From Phocaeicola faecicola (GTDB taxonomy: Bacteria > Bacteroidota > Bacteroidia > Bacteroidales > Bacteroidaceae): 61,033 nt of DNA. Below the pieces are notes generated by a model. It ran no database searches. It saw nothing but the letters and a program-made list of their open reading frames with translations, and was not told where the DNA came from. A program made the position numbers and the translations under genes. The stretch lies in assembly GCF_013618865.1 (NCBI RefSeq), contig NZ_JABSOE010000024.1:1-61033 (forward strand), given 5' to 3'. This document shows, in pieces, positions 8,699 through 18,628 of the stretch. Within the stretch, counting starts at the first letter, position 1. Each line of letters begins with the position of its first letter.

Positions 8699-10918
8699 AT
8701 GATGATTCACCCATCCACCCCCCGACTCATAGGCAAAGGAATCATAAGTTGCCTGCTCGCATGCAGTCTCTCTGTTGCAGACGCACAACCCGTTTCCATC
8801 ATTCCCCAGCCTGTCCAGGTTACTCAGAACGAAGGAAATTTCACGCTGACAGCCCAGACTGTCATCGGTTATGAAAAAGGCCTCCAGGAACAGGCCGAAT
8901 ACCTGCAAGACCTCCTCAGCCGCTCGACCGGCTGGGACCTGACCGTTCAGGAAGGTACCAGGAAAGCCGATATCCGCCTCAGCCTTTCCCCCTCACAGAT
9001 TAAGGACAGCGAAGGCTACCGGCTGGAAACCAATCCGAAAGGAGTCACCATCTGCGGAGCCGATGAAGCCGGTGTATTCTACGGCATACAGACCCTGCTG
9101 CAGCTCTTCCCCTCGGAGGTATACAGCCGCGAACGCCAGCGCAATGTCAGCTGGACGGTTCCCGCCGTTTCTGTCTACGACGCTCCGGAACGTCCCTGGA
9201 GAGGCATGATGCTCGACGTAGCCCGCTACTTCTACGACAAGGATTTCGTCAAGAAATACATCGACATGATGGCCATGTACAAGCTGAACAAGCTGCAGTT
9301 CCACTTGATTGACGACTCCGGATGGCGACTGGAAATCAAGAAATACCCGCTGCTGACCGAAATCGGAGCATGGGCCGGTCCCGACAGCAAACGGCTGGGC
9401 GGCTACTATACCCAGGAAGACATCAAGGAGATCATCGAATACGGAAGACTGCGCAACGTGGAGATCATTCCCGAAATTGAGTTCCCGGCACACATGCTTT
9501 CGGCCGTAGCGGCCTATCCGTGGCTGTGCTGTACCGGCGAACAGCATGAAGTGCCCGTCCAGCATTTCATCAGCCGTGACCTGCTGTGCGTAGGAAAGGA
9601 AAGTTCCTATCAGTTCCTGAAAGACGTACTCGACGAAACCGTGGCCCTCTTCCCCTCACACTACATCAACATCGGAGGAGACGAGGCCGTATATACCCGC
9701 TGGGAAGAATGTCCGCGCTGTCAGGAGGTCATGAAACGCGAGGGACTGACAAAGGCTTCGGAACTGCAGGGCTATCTGACCAACGTCGTTTCGGACATGA
9801 TGAAGGAAAAGGACCGCACCGTCATCGGTTGGGAAGAAATCATACAACGGGGAGAGGTTAAGAATCCGGTAGTGGCACTGATGTGGCACAACGTAGGCGA
9901 CAGTATTCAGGCTACCCGTACGGGACACAAGGCCATTCTGACTCCTGCTACCCACATGTACTTCGATTTTGCCGAGAGCAAGACACCCGGCGAGATCAAG
10001 GCAGCGGGATGGATGCCCCCTATCTCTCTTGAGAAATGCTATTCGATGGAAATCAATGATTACTCGCCCACTTCCACCGTCATCGGGGTACAGGGCTGCC
10101 TCTGGTCCGACCAGTTCATTCACGGCACCGTACTGCAGGAACTTCCCCTGCTGAATGAGAACCGTTCGGAGAACTATGCCGAATACCTGACCTTCCCCCG
10201 TCTGCTTGCTCTCTCGGAAGTAGCCTGGGGTAAGATGGCCGACCGCAACTATGCCGACTTCCAGTCGCGTATCCGCTATCATTATGCCAAACTGGACCAT
10301 AAGGGCTGCCATTACCGCGTGCCCGAACCGGAGGTTACGGACATGAAGGAAAACAGTAACGGAGAAACGGAGATTACTCTGAAATCAAACGTAGAAGGAG
10401 CCCGGATCCTGTATACCACCAACGGACGGTACCCGAGCATTCATTCTGCCGAATACAACGGACCGGTGCGGGTGGCCGACAAGAATGACTTCCATGCCAT
10501 TACCGTAGTCGACAACCACCACTACTCATTGCCGCTGTATTTCGCCCCCGATTACTCGGCCTATAAGGAGTACGGTGAATTTGTATACAACTGGAATCCT
10601 GCCGGCAACCCCAATCTGCCCAGTCCGCTGAAGATTGAGTGTACCGGAAAGATTTCCGGCAACGGTGACTACGAGCTGTCGTTCATTCACACCAAAGGCA
10701 ACGAGAAACTGACCATTCATTCGTTCAGCCTGCTGAAACGGGACGAGAAACTCGCCGGATCGAAAGAAGAAAAACAGGTCGGTCCACAGGCTTCCGTAGC
10801 TACCTACAGCTTCTCGGTAGACCAGTTTGAGGCCGGAACACCTTTCCTCCTCCAGCTGGAGTGGAGCGGAGAAAACGGTACTTACCCTTCGGGACTGATT
10901 TTCATCCGTAAAAAATAA
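8699..10918 (+). CDS. Secreted beta-N-acetylhexosaminidase, GH20
   Basis: A protein of about 739 residues with a signal peptide ending near SVADAQP. A GH20b N-domain leads into a TIM barrel with HLIDDSGWRLEIKKYPLL and the catalytic Asp-Glu pair in INIGGDEAVYTRW. The C-terminal part contains a chitobiase/hexosaminidase C-domain (ARILYTTNGRYPSIHSAEYN). GH20 enzymes release terminal GlcNAc or GalNAc by substrate-assisted catalysis; here the likely targets are host glycans or chito-oligosaccharides in the periplasm or at the surface. The gene stands alone with tandem promoters and its own terminator. I prefer the ATG at 8699 over the in-frame ATG at 8594 because the proximal -7 element lies between them. 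Confidence 0.93.
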   Translation: MMIHPSTPRLIGKGIISCLLACSLSVADAQPVSIIPQPVQVTQNEGNFTLTAQTVIGYEKGLQEQAEYLQDLLSRSTGWDLTVQEGTRKADIRLSLSPSQIKDSEGYRLETNPKGVTICGADEAGVFYGIQTLLQLFPSEVYSRERQRNVSWTVPAVSVYDAPERPWRGMMLDVARYFYDKDFVKKYIDMMAMYKLNKLQFHLIDDSGWRLEIKKYPLLTEIGAWAGPDSKRLGGYYTQEDIKEIIEYGRLRNVEIIPEIEFPAHMLSAVAAYPWLCCTGEQHEVPVQHFISRDLLCVGKESSYQFLKDVLDETVALFPSHYINIGGDEAVYTRWEECPRCQEVMKREGLTKASELQGYLTNVVSDMMKEKDRTVIGWEEIIQRGEVKNPVVALMWHNVGDSIQATRTGHKAILTPATHMYFDFAESKTPGEIKAAGWMPPISLEKCYSMEINDYSPTSTVIGVQGCLWSDQFIHGTVLQELPLLNENRSENYAEYLTFPRLLALSEVAWGKMADRNYADFQSRIRYHYAKLDHKGCHYRVPEPEVTDMKENSNGETEITLKSNVEGARILYTTNGRYPSIHSAEYNGPVRVADKNDFHAITVVDNHHYSLPLYFAPDYSAYKEYGEFVYNWNPAGNPNLPSPLKIECTGKISGNGDYELSFIHTKGNEKLTIHSFSLLKRDEKLAGSKEEKQVGPQASVATYSFSVDQFEAGTPFLLQLEWSGENGTYPSGLIFIRKK

Positions 10919-10922
10919 ACCA

Positions 10923-10970
10923 AGCATCCTTGACAGCGCCGCTGGGCCGTCAAGGATGCTTTTTCTTTTT
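10923..10970. terminator. Bidirectional terminator between GH20 and TrmH-type genes
   Basis: The 12-bp arms AGCATCCTTGAC and GTCAAGGATGCT form a perfect stem followed by TTTTTCTTTTT on the plus strand. On the minus strand a T-rich run also follows, so it can serve both convergent genes. Confidence 0.85.
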
Positions 10971-11035
10971 ACTAACCAAACTTACTTCTAGAATATCTGT
11001 GTCTGCTGCCAGTAGTTTCCCTAACAGACTTCTTT

Positions 11036-11809
11036 TTATTTCACAGTCGCCCTGCGGCGGAATTCCGAGCAGACCACAGCCGTAGCCACCGCCACGTTCA
11101 AGGACTCACTCGTCTCCCTGCCCTGCGGATAATTCGGAATCAGCACCTTGCGGTTGACCAGAGCTGCAATCTCACGGCTGATGCCATTTCCTTCATTGCC
11201 CATCACAATCACCCCCCGGTTCTGCAGGTCGTGCTCATACAGATTCTCCCCGTCGAGGAAGGTGCCGTATACCGGCACATCCCGTTCTGAGACCTTCCGG
11301 ATAAACGCCTCCAGATCCACGTAATGCAGTTTCACGCGGGCCACTGCCCCCATCGTAGCCTGAATCGCTTTCGGATTGTAAATATCCACTGTACCCGTGG
11401 AGCAGAATACATGCTCAATACCAAACCAGTCGGCAATGCGCACAATGGTTCCCAGGTTTCCCGGGTCCTGCACATCATCGAGGGCCAGGCACAACGATCC
11501 GGACACCTCTTCGGGCGTCCACTTCCATTCCGGCTGTCCGAAAACCGCCAGCACCTCCTGCGGCGTCTTCAGCAGACTCACCTTCGACAGTTCCTCCCGG
11601 CTCACCTCATACACCTCATCGGCCTGAATACCGGCATGCTCTTCCAGCCACTGACCGGTGGCCACCACCAGACGACAAGGAAAAATCCCCAACAAATCAC
11701 CGACCAGCTTATTCCCTTCGGCAAGGAAAGCCTGTTCCTGTTTCCGGTTTTTCTTCAGTTCCAACGAGCGTATATATTTGATTTTATTTTTACTGAGCAT
11801 GACTAACAA
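11036..11809 (-). CDS. TrmH/SpoU-family RNA 2'-O-methyltransferase
   Basis: A 257-residue protein, or 254 from the ATG at 11800. The N-terminal substrate-binding domain starts LSKNKIKYIRSLELKKNRKQ. The SPOUT catalytic domain carries motif 1 (VQDPGNLGTIVRIADWFG), motif 2 (VIVMGNEGNGIS) and motif 3 (TSESLNVAVATAVV). It would methylate a ribose in rRNA or tRNA using SAM; the exact site is unknown. It is divergent from the tamL gene, with both -7 elements packed in the 101-base gap. Confidence 0.9.
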   Translation of the reverse strand: MLVMLSKNKIKYIRSLELKKNRKQEQAFLAEGNKLVGDLLGIFPCRLVVATGQWLEEHAGIQADEVYEVSREELSKVSLLKTPQEVLAVFGQPEWKWTPEEVSGSLCLALDDVQDPGNLGTIVRIADWFGIEHVFCSTGTVDIYNPKAIQATMGAVARVKLHYVDLEAFIRKVSERDVPVYGTFLDGENLYEHDLQNRGVIVMGNEGNGISREIAALVNRKVLIPNYPQGRETSESLNVAVATAVVCSEFRRRATVK

Positions 11810-11837
11810 GTTGATAAAAATAACAATTATTCACGTA

Positions 11838-11845
11838 CAAAGCTA
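11838..11845 (-). promoter_or_regulatory. -7 element for the TrmH-type gene
   Basis: TAGCTTTG on the minus strand, 28 bases before the start at 11809, matches TAnnTTTG. Confidence 0.5.
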
Positions 11846-11868
11846 AGAAGATATTTTTAATAAATTGG

Positions 11869-11876
11869 TATCTTTG
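11869..11876 (+). promoter_or_regulatory. -7 element for tamL
   Basis: TATCTTTG lies 34 bases upstream of the ATG at 11911 and only 23 bases from the opposing -7 element, so the two promoters probably overlap functionally. Confidence 0.6.
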
Positions 11877-11910
11877 CACATAATTTTGCATTAAGATTCG
11901 ATATTCCGGC

Positions 11911-14223
11911 ATGAAGATAAAAGTCTATTTATATATCTGTTGTATGTACCTGCTTCTGGTGTTATCCGGATGCTCAGTCAATAAATTTATCCCTCAGGAC
12001 AGTTATCTGCTGGACGATGTCAAGATAGAATCCGACAACAAAGAAATCAAGCCTTCCTACATGACGGCCTACGTGCGCCAGAACCCTAACGCCAAGTGGT
12101 TCAGTCTGGTAAAGATACCGATGTACATTTACAGTGCCTCCGGACAGGACTCTACCCGGTGGATTAACCGCCTGTGGAGACGACTGGGAGATGCCCCTGT
12201 CATTTACGACAGGGAACTGGCTCAGGAAACCCGTCAGGAGATACAGAAAGCCGTACAAAACATCGGTTATATGGGAGCATCCGTCACCGTACGGGAAACC
12301 CCAAAAGGCAACCGCATGAAAGTCTGCTACCAGATTACCTCGGGCGAGCCCTACGTGATTGACTACATCGGATACGACATTGACGATGCACGGATCAACG
12401 CCCTGTTCCGCGACGACTCCATCCGTATCAACCTGCAGAAAGGCATGCGCTTCGACGTCAACCAGCTGGATGCCGAACGCCAGCGCATCACCCAGTACCT
12501 GCAGGACAGAGGATACTACCGGTTCAACAAAGATTTCATCACCTTCCAGGCCGATACCATCCTGAACACCCACAAGATTGACCTGACCATGCAGATTGCT
12601 CCTTTCCAAAGGCTCAAGGAAGACTCTCCTTCCACCCACCAGCAATACACCGTCAGGGAGGTCAACTACCTGCTGGATACCGACCCCACTTCCCTCTCGG
12701 AAGAAAGTTTCGGCCAGCTCCACAGATTCTCGACCGACCACATACAGATCTATTATAACAACAAGATGTTCCTGCGCCCGAAGGTACTGGAAGAAAGCAA
12801 TTTCATCACCAAAGGGCAGTTGTACCAGAGCCGGGACGTACAGAATACCTATGCTTCCTTGAGCCGGCTTCACATACTGAAATACTCCAACATCCGTTTC
12901 CGGGAGGTATTGCAGAACGACAGTGCCTTTCTGGATGCCTATGTGACCCTTTCACGCAACAAGAACAAGTCCATGGAATTTGAGATTGAGGGTACCAACT
13001 CTGCCGGCGACCTGGGAGCCGCTGCCTCGGTCACCTTCAACCACCGCAACCTGTTCAAGGGGTCGGAGTCCTTCTCGCTCAAGCTCAGAGGGGCTTATGA
13101 GGCCATTACCGGACTGGAGGGCTATGCCAACAGCAACTACATGGAATACGGGGTGGAAAGCAGCCTCAACTTCCCGGAATTCATGTTCCCTTTTCTTTCT
13201 TCCGACTTCAAGCGGAAAATCAGGGCAACCTCAGAGGTCAGTGTGAAGTACAACTGGCAGATCCGTCCGGAGTTTGAGCGTACCCTGGCATCGGCAGCCT
13301 GGAGCTATCACTGGACACGGAGGGGAAAGGCTACACACCGGTTCGACCTGCTGGACATCAACTACATCTACATGCCCTATACCTCTCCGACGTTCGAGGA
13401 GTATCTGGACCGGATGGACGAAGTGAATCCGTTGCTGAGACACAGCTACGAAGACCTGTTCATCGTGCGCCTGGGCTATACCTATACGTATAACAGTGCC
13501 GGAGCCAGTACGATGCAAACGGCCAAGCGAAACTCTTACTCCATCCGTCTGAACATTGAAGAAGCCGGAAACCTGATGTACGGAATCTCCAGACTGACTC
13601 AGCGGAAAAAGAGTGATGACGGCATCTATCAGCTGGCCAATATCAACTTTGCCCAATACGTGAAACTCGATTTCGACTATGCGAAGAATTTCATGATCGA
13701 CGAGCGCAATGCCCTGGTCTTCCATACCGGAATCGGTGTGGCCGTACCTTACGGCAACTCCAAGAGTCTGCCTTTCGAAAAACTCTATTTCTCGGGAGGA
13801 GCCAACAGTGTCCGCGGATGGGGCATCCGTACCCTCGGACCGGGTACCTACCAGGGAGATGCCAACAGCATCGATTATGTCAATCATACGGGAGACATCA
13901 AGATCGACCTGAACCTTGAATACCGGACCTTGCTGTTCTGGAAACTGAACGGTGCCCTGTTCATCGATGCCGGAAACATCTGGAACATCCGTTCGCAGGG
14001 AATCTATTCGGAGGGTGTGTTCCGGTTCGACCGCTTCTACAAGCAGCTGGCCGTATCCTACGGACTGGGTATACGCTTCGACCTCGACTTCCTGATCCTG
14101 CGTTTCGACGGAGGTATGAAGGCCATCAACCCGATGGAAAGCGGACGCAACCGTTTCCCGGTAATCTCTCCTAATTTCAAGCGGGATTTTGCCTTCCATT
14201 TTGCGGTGGGATATCCGTTCTAG
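11911..14223 (+). CDS. tamL: TamL: lipoprotein BamA/TamA-family outer-membrane assembly protein
   Basis: A 770-residue protein that begins with a lipoprotein signal (VLSGC, Cys 21), so the mature N-terminus would be lipidated. POTRA-like modules follow (about residues 30-330). A C-terminal 16-strand Omp85 barrel has the VRGWG motif (near residue 638) of the L6 loop and ends in an aromatic residue (AVGYPF). This matches TamL, the lipidated TamA variant of Bacteroidota. It probably acts in the outer membrane to insert proteins or move lipids together with TamB, which is not in this window. The neighbouring TrmH-type gene is divergent. Confidence 0.88.
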   Translation: MKIKVYLYICCMYLLLVLSGCSVNKFIPQDSYLLDDVKIESDNKEIKPSYMTAYVRQNPNAKWFSLVKIPMYIYSASGQDSTRWINRLWRRLGDAPVIYDRELAQETRQEIQKAVQNIGYMGASVTVRETPKGNRMKVCYQITSGEPYVIDYIGYDIDDARINALFRDDSIRINLQKGMRFDVNQLDAERQRITQYLQDRGYYRFNKDFITFQADTILNTHKIDLTMQIAPFQRLKEDSPSTHQQYTVREVNYLLDTDPTSLSEESFGQLHRFSTDHIQIYYNNKMFLRPKVLEESNFITKGQLYQSRDVQNTYASLSRLHILKYSNIRFREVLQNDSAFLDAYVTLSRNKNKSMEFEIEGTNSAGDLGAAASVTFNHRNLFKGSESFSLKLRGAYEAITGLEGYANSNYMEYGVESSLNFPEFMFPFLSSDFKRKIRATSEVSVKYNWQIRPEFERTLASAAWSYHWTRRGKATHRFDLLDINYIYMPYTSPTFEEYLDRMDEVNPLLRHSYEDLFIVRLGYTYTYNSAGASTMQTAKRNSYSIRLNIEEAGNLMYGISRLTQRKKSDDGIYQLANINFAQYVKLDFDYAKNFMIDERNALVFHTGIGVAVPYGNSKSLPFEKLYFSGGANSVRGWGIRTLGPGTYQGDANSIDYVNHTGDIKIDLNLEYRTLLFWKLNGALFIDAGNIWNIRSQGIYSEGVFRFDRFYKQLAVSYGLGIRFDLDFLILRFDGGMKAINPMESGRNRFPVISPNFKRDFAFHFAVGYPF

Positions 14224-14390
14224 GAGTCCGTCAGCGAAGCAGTCCACGGGGGTATTCCCCGCCCCGGATTCCACCGGTGTCCGACAAGAATCTTCCCGTA
14301 CAGTCAGAAAATGCAGAATCGGTTTGGTCGTCTATACAGATTTTTCTATATTTACCCCATGACAGATAATGCAGATTAGATGCTAAGAAT

Positions 14391-15365
14391 ATGGCCATCC
14401 GACTAACGACATACGAAGACTCCAGAAACATACCCGATTTGCCCGGTACCAATATCTTTCACTCTACGGCACTTTTCCGGGTATTGGAACAGACACCGGG
14501 ATACCATCCGATCCTGCTCGTCGCTTCGGAAGCAGGAAAACCCATTGGAAAACTGCTGTGCATCACCCGGTATAATTTCCGGATGTTCCACTTCATCCGC
14601 AAAACGTATGTATATGGCACCGGAGAATACTTCAGTTCCCGTTACAAGAGGGAGGAAATCTTCAATGAAATGCTGAGTTATTTTACCTCCCGTCTGGGAA
14701 ACGACTCTTTCCTGATAGAGTTCCGCAACCTGGAGGAACCGCTCTTCGGATACAAGTATTTCAGAAAGAACCATTATTTCCCGGTAAAATGGCTGAGGGT
14801 CCGGAACTCCATCCACCACGCAACCATCGACAAGTGGATGAGTCCCTCCCGGAAGCGCCAGATTGCGCGCGGCCTCCAGAACGGAGCCACTATGGAAACC
14901 GCAAAATCGACTGAAGAAGTGACCGAATTCTTCAAGATGCTGAAAAAATATTACTCACACAAGATTTACCGGTACCTGCCCGACCTTAATTTTTTCCTTC
15001 ACCTGCAGGCACACCCGGAACAGCAGCATTACGGCAATATTTTCCTGATCCGCTACAAACATAAAATCATCGGAGGTGCAGTCTGCCTGTACTCCGGAGA
15101 TACGGCCTACCTGATTTTCTCCGGCGGAATGAGAAAGAGCTATGCCCCGCAATATCCCGGTGTGCTGGCGGTATGGAAGGCCATGATTCACGCCCGTCAG
15201 CTCGGATTCAAGCATTTCGAATTCATGGACGCCGGCCTGCCCTTCCGGAAGTTCGGCTACCGCGACTTCATCCTGCGGTTCGGAGGAAAACAGTTGAGCA
15301 GCCGCAGGTGGTTCAAGGTGAAATGGAACTGGCTCAACCGCCTGCTGATACGGCTTTACATTTAA
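14391..15365 (+). CDS. FemAB/GNAT-like acyltransferase family protein
   Basis: A 324-residue protein with two related halves, as in FemAB-like and BioF2-like acetyltransferases: an N-terminal half to about residue 160 and a C-terminal GNAT-like fold with HKIIGGAVCLYSGDTAYLIF and the conserved FEFMDAGLPFRKFG segment. The basic C-terminus (SSRRWFKVKWNW) may touch membrane or nucleic acid. The acceptor is unknown; relatives act on peptidoglycan or polysaccharide. It precedes the aldo-keto reductase by 43 bases and may share its transcript. A weak TATATTTA element lies at 14347-14354. Confidence 0.65.
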   Translation: MAIRLTTYEDSRNIPDLPGTNIFHSTALFRVLEQTPGYHPILLVASEAGKPIGKLLCITRYNFRMFHFIRKTYVYGTGEYFSSRYKREEIFNEMLSYFTSRLGNDSFLIEFRNLEEPLFGYKYFRKNHYFPVKWLRVRNSIHHATIDKWMSPSRKRQIARGLQNGATMETAKSTEEVTEFFKMLKKYYSHKIYRYLPDLNFFLHLQAHPEQQHYGNIFLIRYKHKIIGGAVCLYSGDTAYLIFSGGMRKSYAPQYPGVLAVWKAMIHARQLGFKHFEFMDAGLPFRKFGYRDFILRFGGKQLSSRRWFKVKWNWLNRLLIRLYI

Positions 15366-15408
15366 GAAACGACATCCATTCAAACTTATATTAATAAAGA
15401 ATACCACT

Positions 15409-16419
15409 ATGAAAGAACCTGTTTATGCAGCTGCCGGAAACCGGTATGACTGCGGTATGCAATATCGGCGTGCCGGAAAAAGCGGAATCCTGCTGCCGGC
15501 CGTCTCACTGGGACTGTGGCATAATTTCGGTGACGTAGACACCCTGTCACTGAGTCAGAAGAAAATCCATTATGCCTTCGACCACGGAGTGACTCATTTT
15601 GACCTTGCCAACAACTACGGCCCTTCTTACGGATCGGCCGAGGAAACCTTCGGCAGCATCATGCAGCGCTCGATGGCACCTTACCGAGATGAACTGTTCA
15701 TCTCTACCAAGGCCGGCCACGACATGTGGGAAGGTCCTTACGGAATCTGGAACTCCCGCAAGCACCTTATGGCCAGCCTCGACCAGAGCCTGAAACGGAT
15801 GAGACTGGATTATGTAGACATCTTCTACAGCCACCGGTACGATCCGGAAACACCGCTGGAAGAAACCCTGCAGGCACTGACCGATATCGTACGACAAGGA
15901 AAGGCACTGTACGTGGGACTGTCCAAATATCCGAAGGAACAGCTGGAAATCGCATACCGGTTCCTGAAAGAGAACCGTACCCCTTGCCTGCTGTATCAGG
16001 GACGGTACAGTCTGCTCGACCAGGCAGTGGAAAAAGAAGGCATCCTGGAGGAATCGGCCGCACAGGGAAGCGGATTTATCGCATTCTCTCCGCTGGCACA
16101 GGGACTCCTCAGCGACCGTTACCTGAACGGCATTCCGGAAGACTCCCGCATTGCCCGGGGAGGATACCTGAAAAAGGAGGCCCTGACCGACAAGGTACTC
16201 TCGCAGATTAAGGCCCTGAACCAGGTGGCTCTCCGCCGGAACCAGACACTCGCAGAAATGTCTCTGGCCTGGTTGCTGCAGGACAACCGGGTGACCTCCG
16301 TCATTATCGGAGCCAGTTCAGTTGAACAGCTGAAAGACAACCTGAATGCCTTATCGAACACGAACTTCGCTCCCGAAGAGCTGCAGGAAATACGGCAAAT
16401 TACGGAATTGCAGGAATGA
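15409..16419 (+). CDS. Aldo-keto reductase, YghZ-like
   Basis: A 336-residue (alpha/beta)8 reductase. The catalytic tetrad is visible: Asp in THFDLANNYG, Tyr in the same motif, Lys in ISTKAG and His in FYSHRYDP. The C-terminal NADPH-binding segment SVIIGASSVEQLKDNL is typical. Overall it most resembles E. coli YghZ, a reductase of L-glyceraldehyde 3-phosphate and methylglyoxal. That role is inferred from family likeness only. It may detoxify reactive aldehydes in the cytoplasm. Confidence 0.9.
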   Translation: MKEPVYAAAGNRYDCGMQYRRAGKSGILLPAVSLGLWHNFGDVDTLSLSQKKIHYAFDHGVTHFDLANNYGPSYGSAEETFGSIMQRSMAPYRDELFISTKAGHDMWEGPYGIWNSRKHLMASLDQSLKRMRLDYVDIFYSHRYDPETPLEETLQALTDIVRQGKALYVGLSKYPKEQLEIAYRFLKENRTPCLLYQGRYSLLDQAVEKEGILEESAAQGSGFIAFSPLAQGLLSDRYLNGIPEDSRIARGGYLKKEALTDKVLSQIKALNQVALRRNQTLAEMSLAWLLQDNRVTSVIIGASSVEQLKDNLNALSNTNFAPEELQEIRQITELQE

Positions 16420-16546
16420 AAAAAAGCGTTATCGGAAGAAAATTAATTAAAGAAAGATTTCATTATTCGACACATTTTTCTTTTCTTTGTGCAAATGAAA
16501 ACACTTACTTTAGATTTTAATACCAATAAAAAAACAACAAACAACC

Positions 16547-16951
16547 ATGAAAATTTCCCACATTGAACATTTGGGCATTGCGGTAAAAAGTATCGAAGAA
16601 GCCCTTCCTTATTACGAAAACGTACTTGGATTGAAATGCTATAACATAGAAACCGTAGAAGACCAGAAAGTAAGAACAGCCTTCCTGAAGTGCGGAGACA
16701 CCAAAATCGAACTGCTGGAGCCTACCTGTGAAGAAAGCACCATCGCCAAATTCATCGAGAACCGCGGCATGGGCGTGCACCATGTAGCCTTTGCCGTAGA
16801 AGACGGCGTAGCCAACGCACTGGCAGAAGCAGAGTCTAACGGTATCCGTCTGATCGACAAGGCACCCCGGAAAGGGGCGGAAGGATTGCAGATTGCCTTC
16901 CTTCACCCGAAATCAACGATGGGGGTACTGACCGAACTTTGTGAAAAATAA
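16547..16951 (+). CDS. mce: Methylmalonyl-CoA epimerase
   Basis: A 134-residue protein of the vicinal oxygen chelate fold with two beta-alpha-beta-beta-beta modules. Metal ligands fit His in IEHLGIAV, Gln/Glu in KIELLEP, His in GVHHVAF and a C-terminal Glu (VLTELCEK). It interconverts the (R) and (S) forms of methylmalonyl-CoA, linking the B12-dependent mutase to the decarboxylase encoded just downstream. A 12-bp hairpin separates it from mmdA, so the epimerase and decarboxylase mRNA levels may differ. Confidence 0.95.
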   Translation: MKISHIEHLGIAVKSIEEALPYYENVLGLKCYNIETVEDQKVRTAFLKCGDTKIELLEPTCEESTIAKFIENRGMGVHHVAFAVEDGVANALAEAESNGIRLIDKAPRKGAEGLQIAFLHPKSTMGVLTELCEK

Positions 16952-16957
16952 ATACAG

Positions 16958-17013
16958 ATGATGAACCTGACAAGACTGATCCTGATGACAAGATAATCTG
17001 CCAGGTTCATCAT
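16958..17013 (+). promoter_or_regulatory. Intercistronic hairpin between mce and mmdA
   Basis: ATGATGAACCTG at 16958-16969 and CAGGTTCATCAT at 17002-17013 form a perfect 12-bp stem with a 32-base loop. No T run follows, so it looks more like an RNA-processing or partial attenuation element than a full terminator. Confidence 0.55.
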
Positions 17014-17048
17014 TCTATTATTCATTAATTTATTAAAATTCTAATACC

Positions 17049-18602
17049 ATGAGTAACCAACTCGAAAAAGTAAAGGAACTGATTGAACTGCGCGCCCAGG
17101 CTCGCTTGGGCGGTGGGGAAAAGGCCATCGAAAAACAACACGCCAAAGGTAAATATACAGCCCGCGAACGCATCGCCATGTTATTGGATGAAGGCAGTTT
17201 CGAGGAAATGGACATGTTTGTAAAGCACCGCTGTACCAACTTCGGAATGGACAAGAAACATTATCTGGGCGACGGTGTCGTTACCGGATACGGAACCATC
17301 GAAGGACGTCTGGTGTATGTCTTCGCACAGGATTTCACCGTTTCGGCCGGATCACTGTCCGAAACCATGTCACTCAAGATCTGCAAGGTCATGGATATGG
17401 CCATGAAAATGGGGGCTCCTTGCATCGGTATCAATGACTCGGGTGGTGCCCGTATTCAGGAAGGTATCAATGCACTGGCCGGTTATGCAGAAATTTTCCA
17501 GCGCAACATCCTGGCATCTGGTGTTATTCCGCAGATTTCAGGTATCTTCGGTCCCTGCGCAGGCGGCGCCGTATATTCTCCGGCACTGACCGACTTTACG
17601 CTGATGATGGAAGGTACTTCATATATGTTCCTTACCGGTCCGAAAGTAGTCAAGACCGTTACGGGAGAAGACGTTTCTCAGGAAGACCTGGGAGGTGCCA
17701 GCGTACACTCTACCCGCTCGGGAGTAACGCACTTTACTGCCTCTACTGAAGAAGAAGGACTGGCACTCATCCGCAAGCTGTTGAGCTACATTCCGCAGAA
17801 CAACCTGGAAGAGCCGCCTTATGTAGACTGTACTGACCCGATCGACCGTCTGGAAGACTCACTGAACGAAATCATTCCTGACAGTCCGAACAAGCCGTAC
17901 GATATGTACGAAGTCATCGGCGCCATTGTTGACAACGGCGAATTCCTGGAAGTACAGCGCGACTATGCAAAGAATATCATTATCGGTTTTGCCCGCTTCA
18001 ACGGCCAGTCGGTGGGTATCGTAGCCAACCAGCCTAAGTTCCTGGCAGGTGTGCTCGACTGCAATGCATCCCGCAAAGGTGCCCGCTTCGTCCGTTTCTG
18101 CGACGCCTTCAACATTCCAATCGTATCACTGGTAGACGTTCCGGGATTCCTTCCGGGTACGGGTCAGGAATACAATGCAGTCATCCTGCACGGAGCCAAA
18201 CTGCTTTATGCTTACGGTGAAGCTACCGTTCCTAAGGTTACCATCACCCTGCGCAAGTCTTACGGTGGTTCACACATCGTGATGAGCTGCAAGCAGTTGA
18301 GAGGTGACATGAACTACGCATGGCCGACCGCTGAAATCGCAGTAATGGGAGGTGCCGGTGCAGTTGAGGTATTGTATGCCAAGGAAGCGAAGGAAGCCGC
18401 CGATCCGAAGGCATTCATGGCTGAGAAAGAAGCCGAATACACCAAGCTCTTCGCCAACCCGTACAATGCAGCCAAGTACGGCTATATCGATGATGTGATT
18501 GAACCGCGTAATACCCGTTTCCGCATCATCCGCGCATTGCAGCAGTTGCAGACCAAGAAGCTGAGCAATCCGGCCAAGAAGCACGGTAATATTCCTTTGT
18601 AA
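17049..18602 (+). CDS. mmdA: Methylmalonyl-CoA decarboxylase alpha subunit (carboxyltransferase)
   Basis: A 517-residue protein of the acyl-CoA carboxyltransferase family. Oxyanion-hole and CoA regions are seen in [35 protein letters not shown] and the C-terminal [13 protein letters not shown] and [10 protein letters not shown]. It transfers the carboxyl group from (S)-methylmalonyl-CoA to biotin on the carrier subunit, giving propionyl-CoA. The same fold serves propionyl-CoA carboxylase; the downstream beta pump and carrier make the decarboxylase role much more likely. It is cytoplasmic and docks on the membrane complex. Confidence 0.93.
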   Translation: MSNQLEKVKELIELRAQARLGGGEKAIEKQHAKGKYTARERIAMLLDEGSFEEMDMFVKHRCTNFGMDKKHYLGDGVVTGYGTIEGRLVYVFAQDFTVSAGSLSETMSLKICKVMDMAMKMGAPCIGINDSGGARIQEGINALAGYAEIFQRNILASGVIPQISGIFGPCAGGAVYSPALTDFTLMMEGTSYMFLTGPKVVKTVTGEDVSQEDLGGASVHSTRSGVTHFTASTEEEGLALIRKLLSYIPQNNLEEPPYVDCTDPIDRLEDSLNEIIPDSPNKPYDMYEVIGAIVDNGEFLEVQRDYAKNIIIGFARFNGQSVGIVANQPKFLAGVLDCNASRKGARFVRFCDAFNIPIVSLVDVPGFLPGTGQEYNAVILHGAKLLYAYGEATVPKVTITLRKSYGGSHIVMSCKQLRGDMNYAWPTAEIAVMGGAGAVEVLYAKEAKEAADPKAFMAEKEAEYTKLFANPYNAAKYGYIDDVIEPRNTRFRIIRALQQLQTKKLSNPAKKHGNIPL

Positions 18603-18628
18603 TCTAACCTTTCAAAATCTGATTAATT

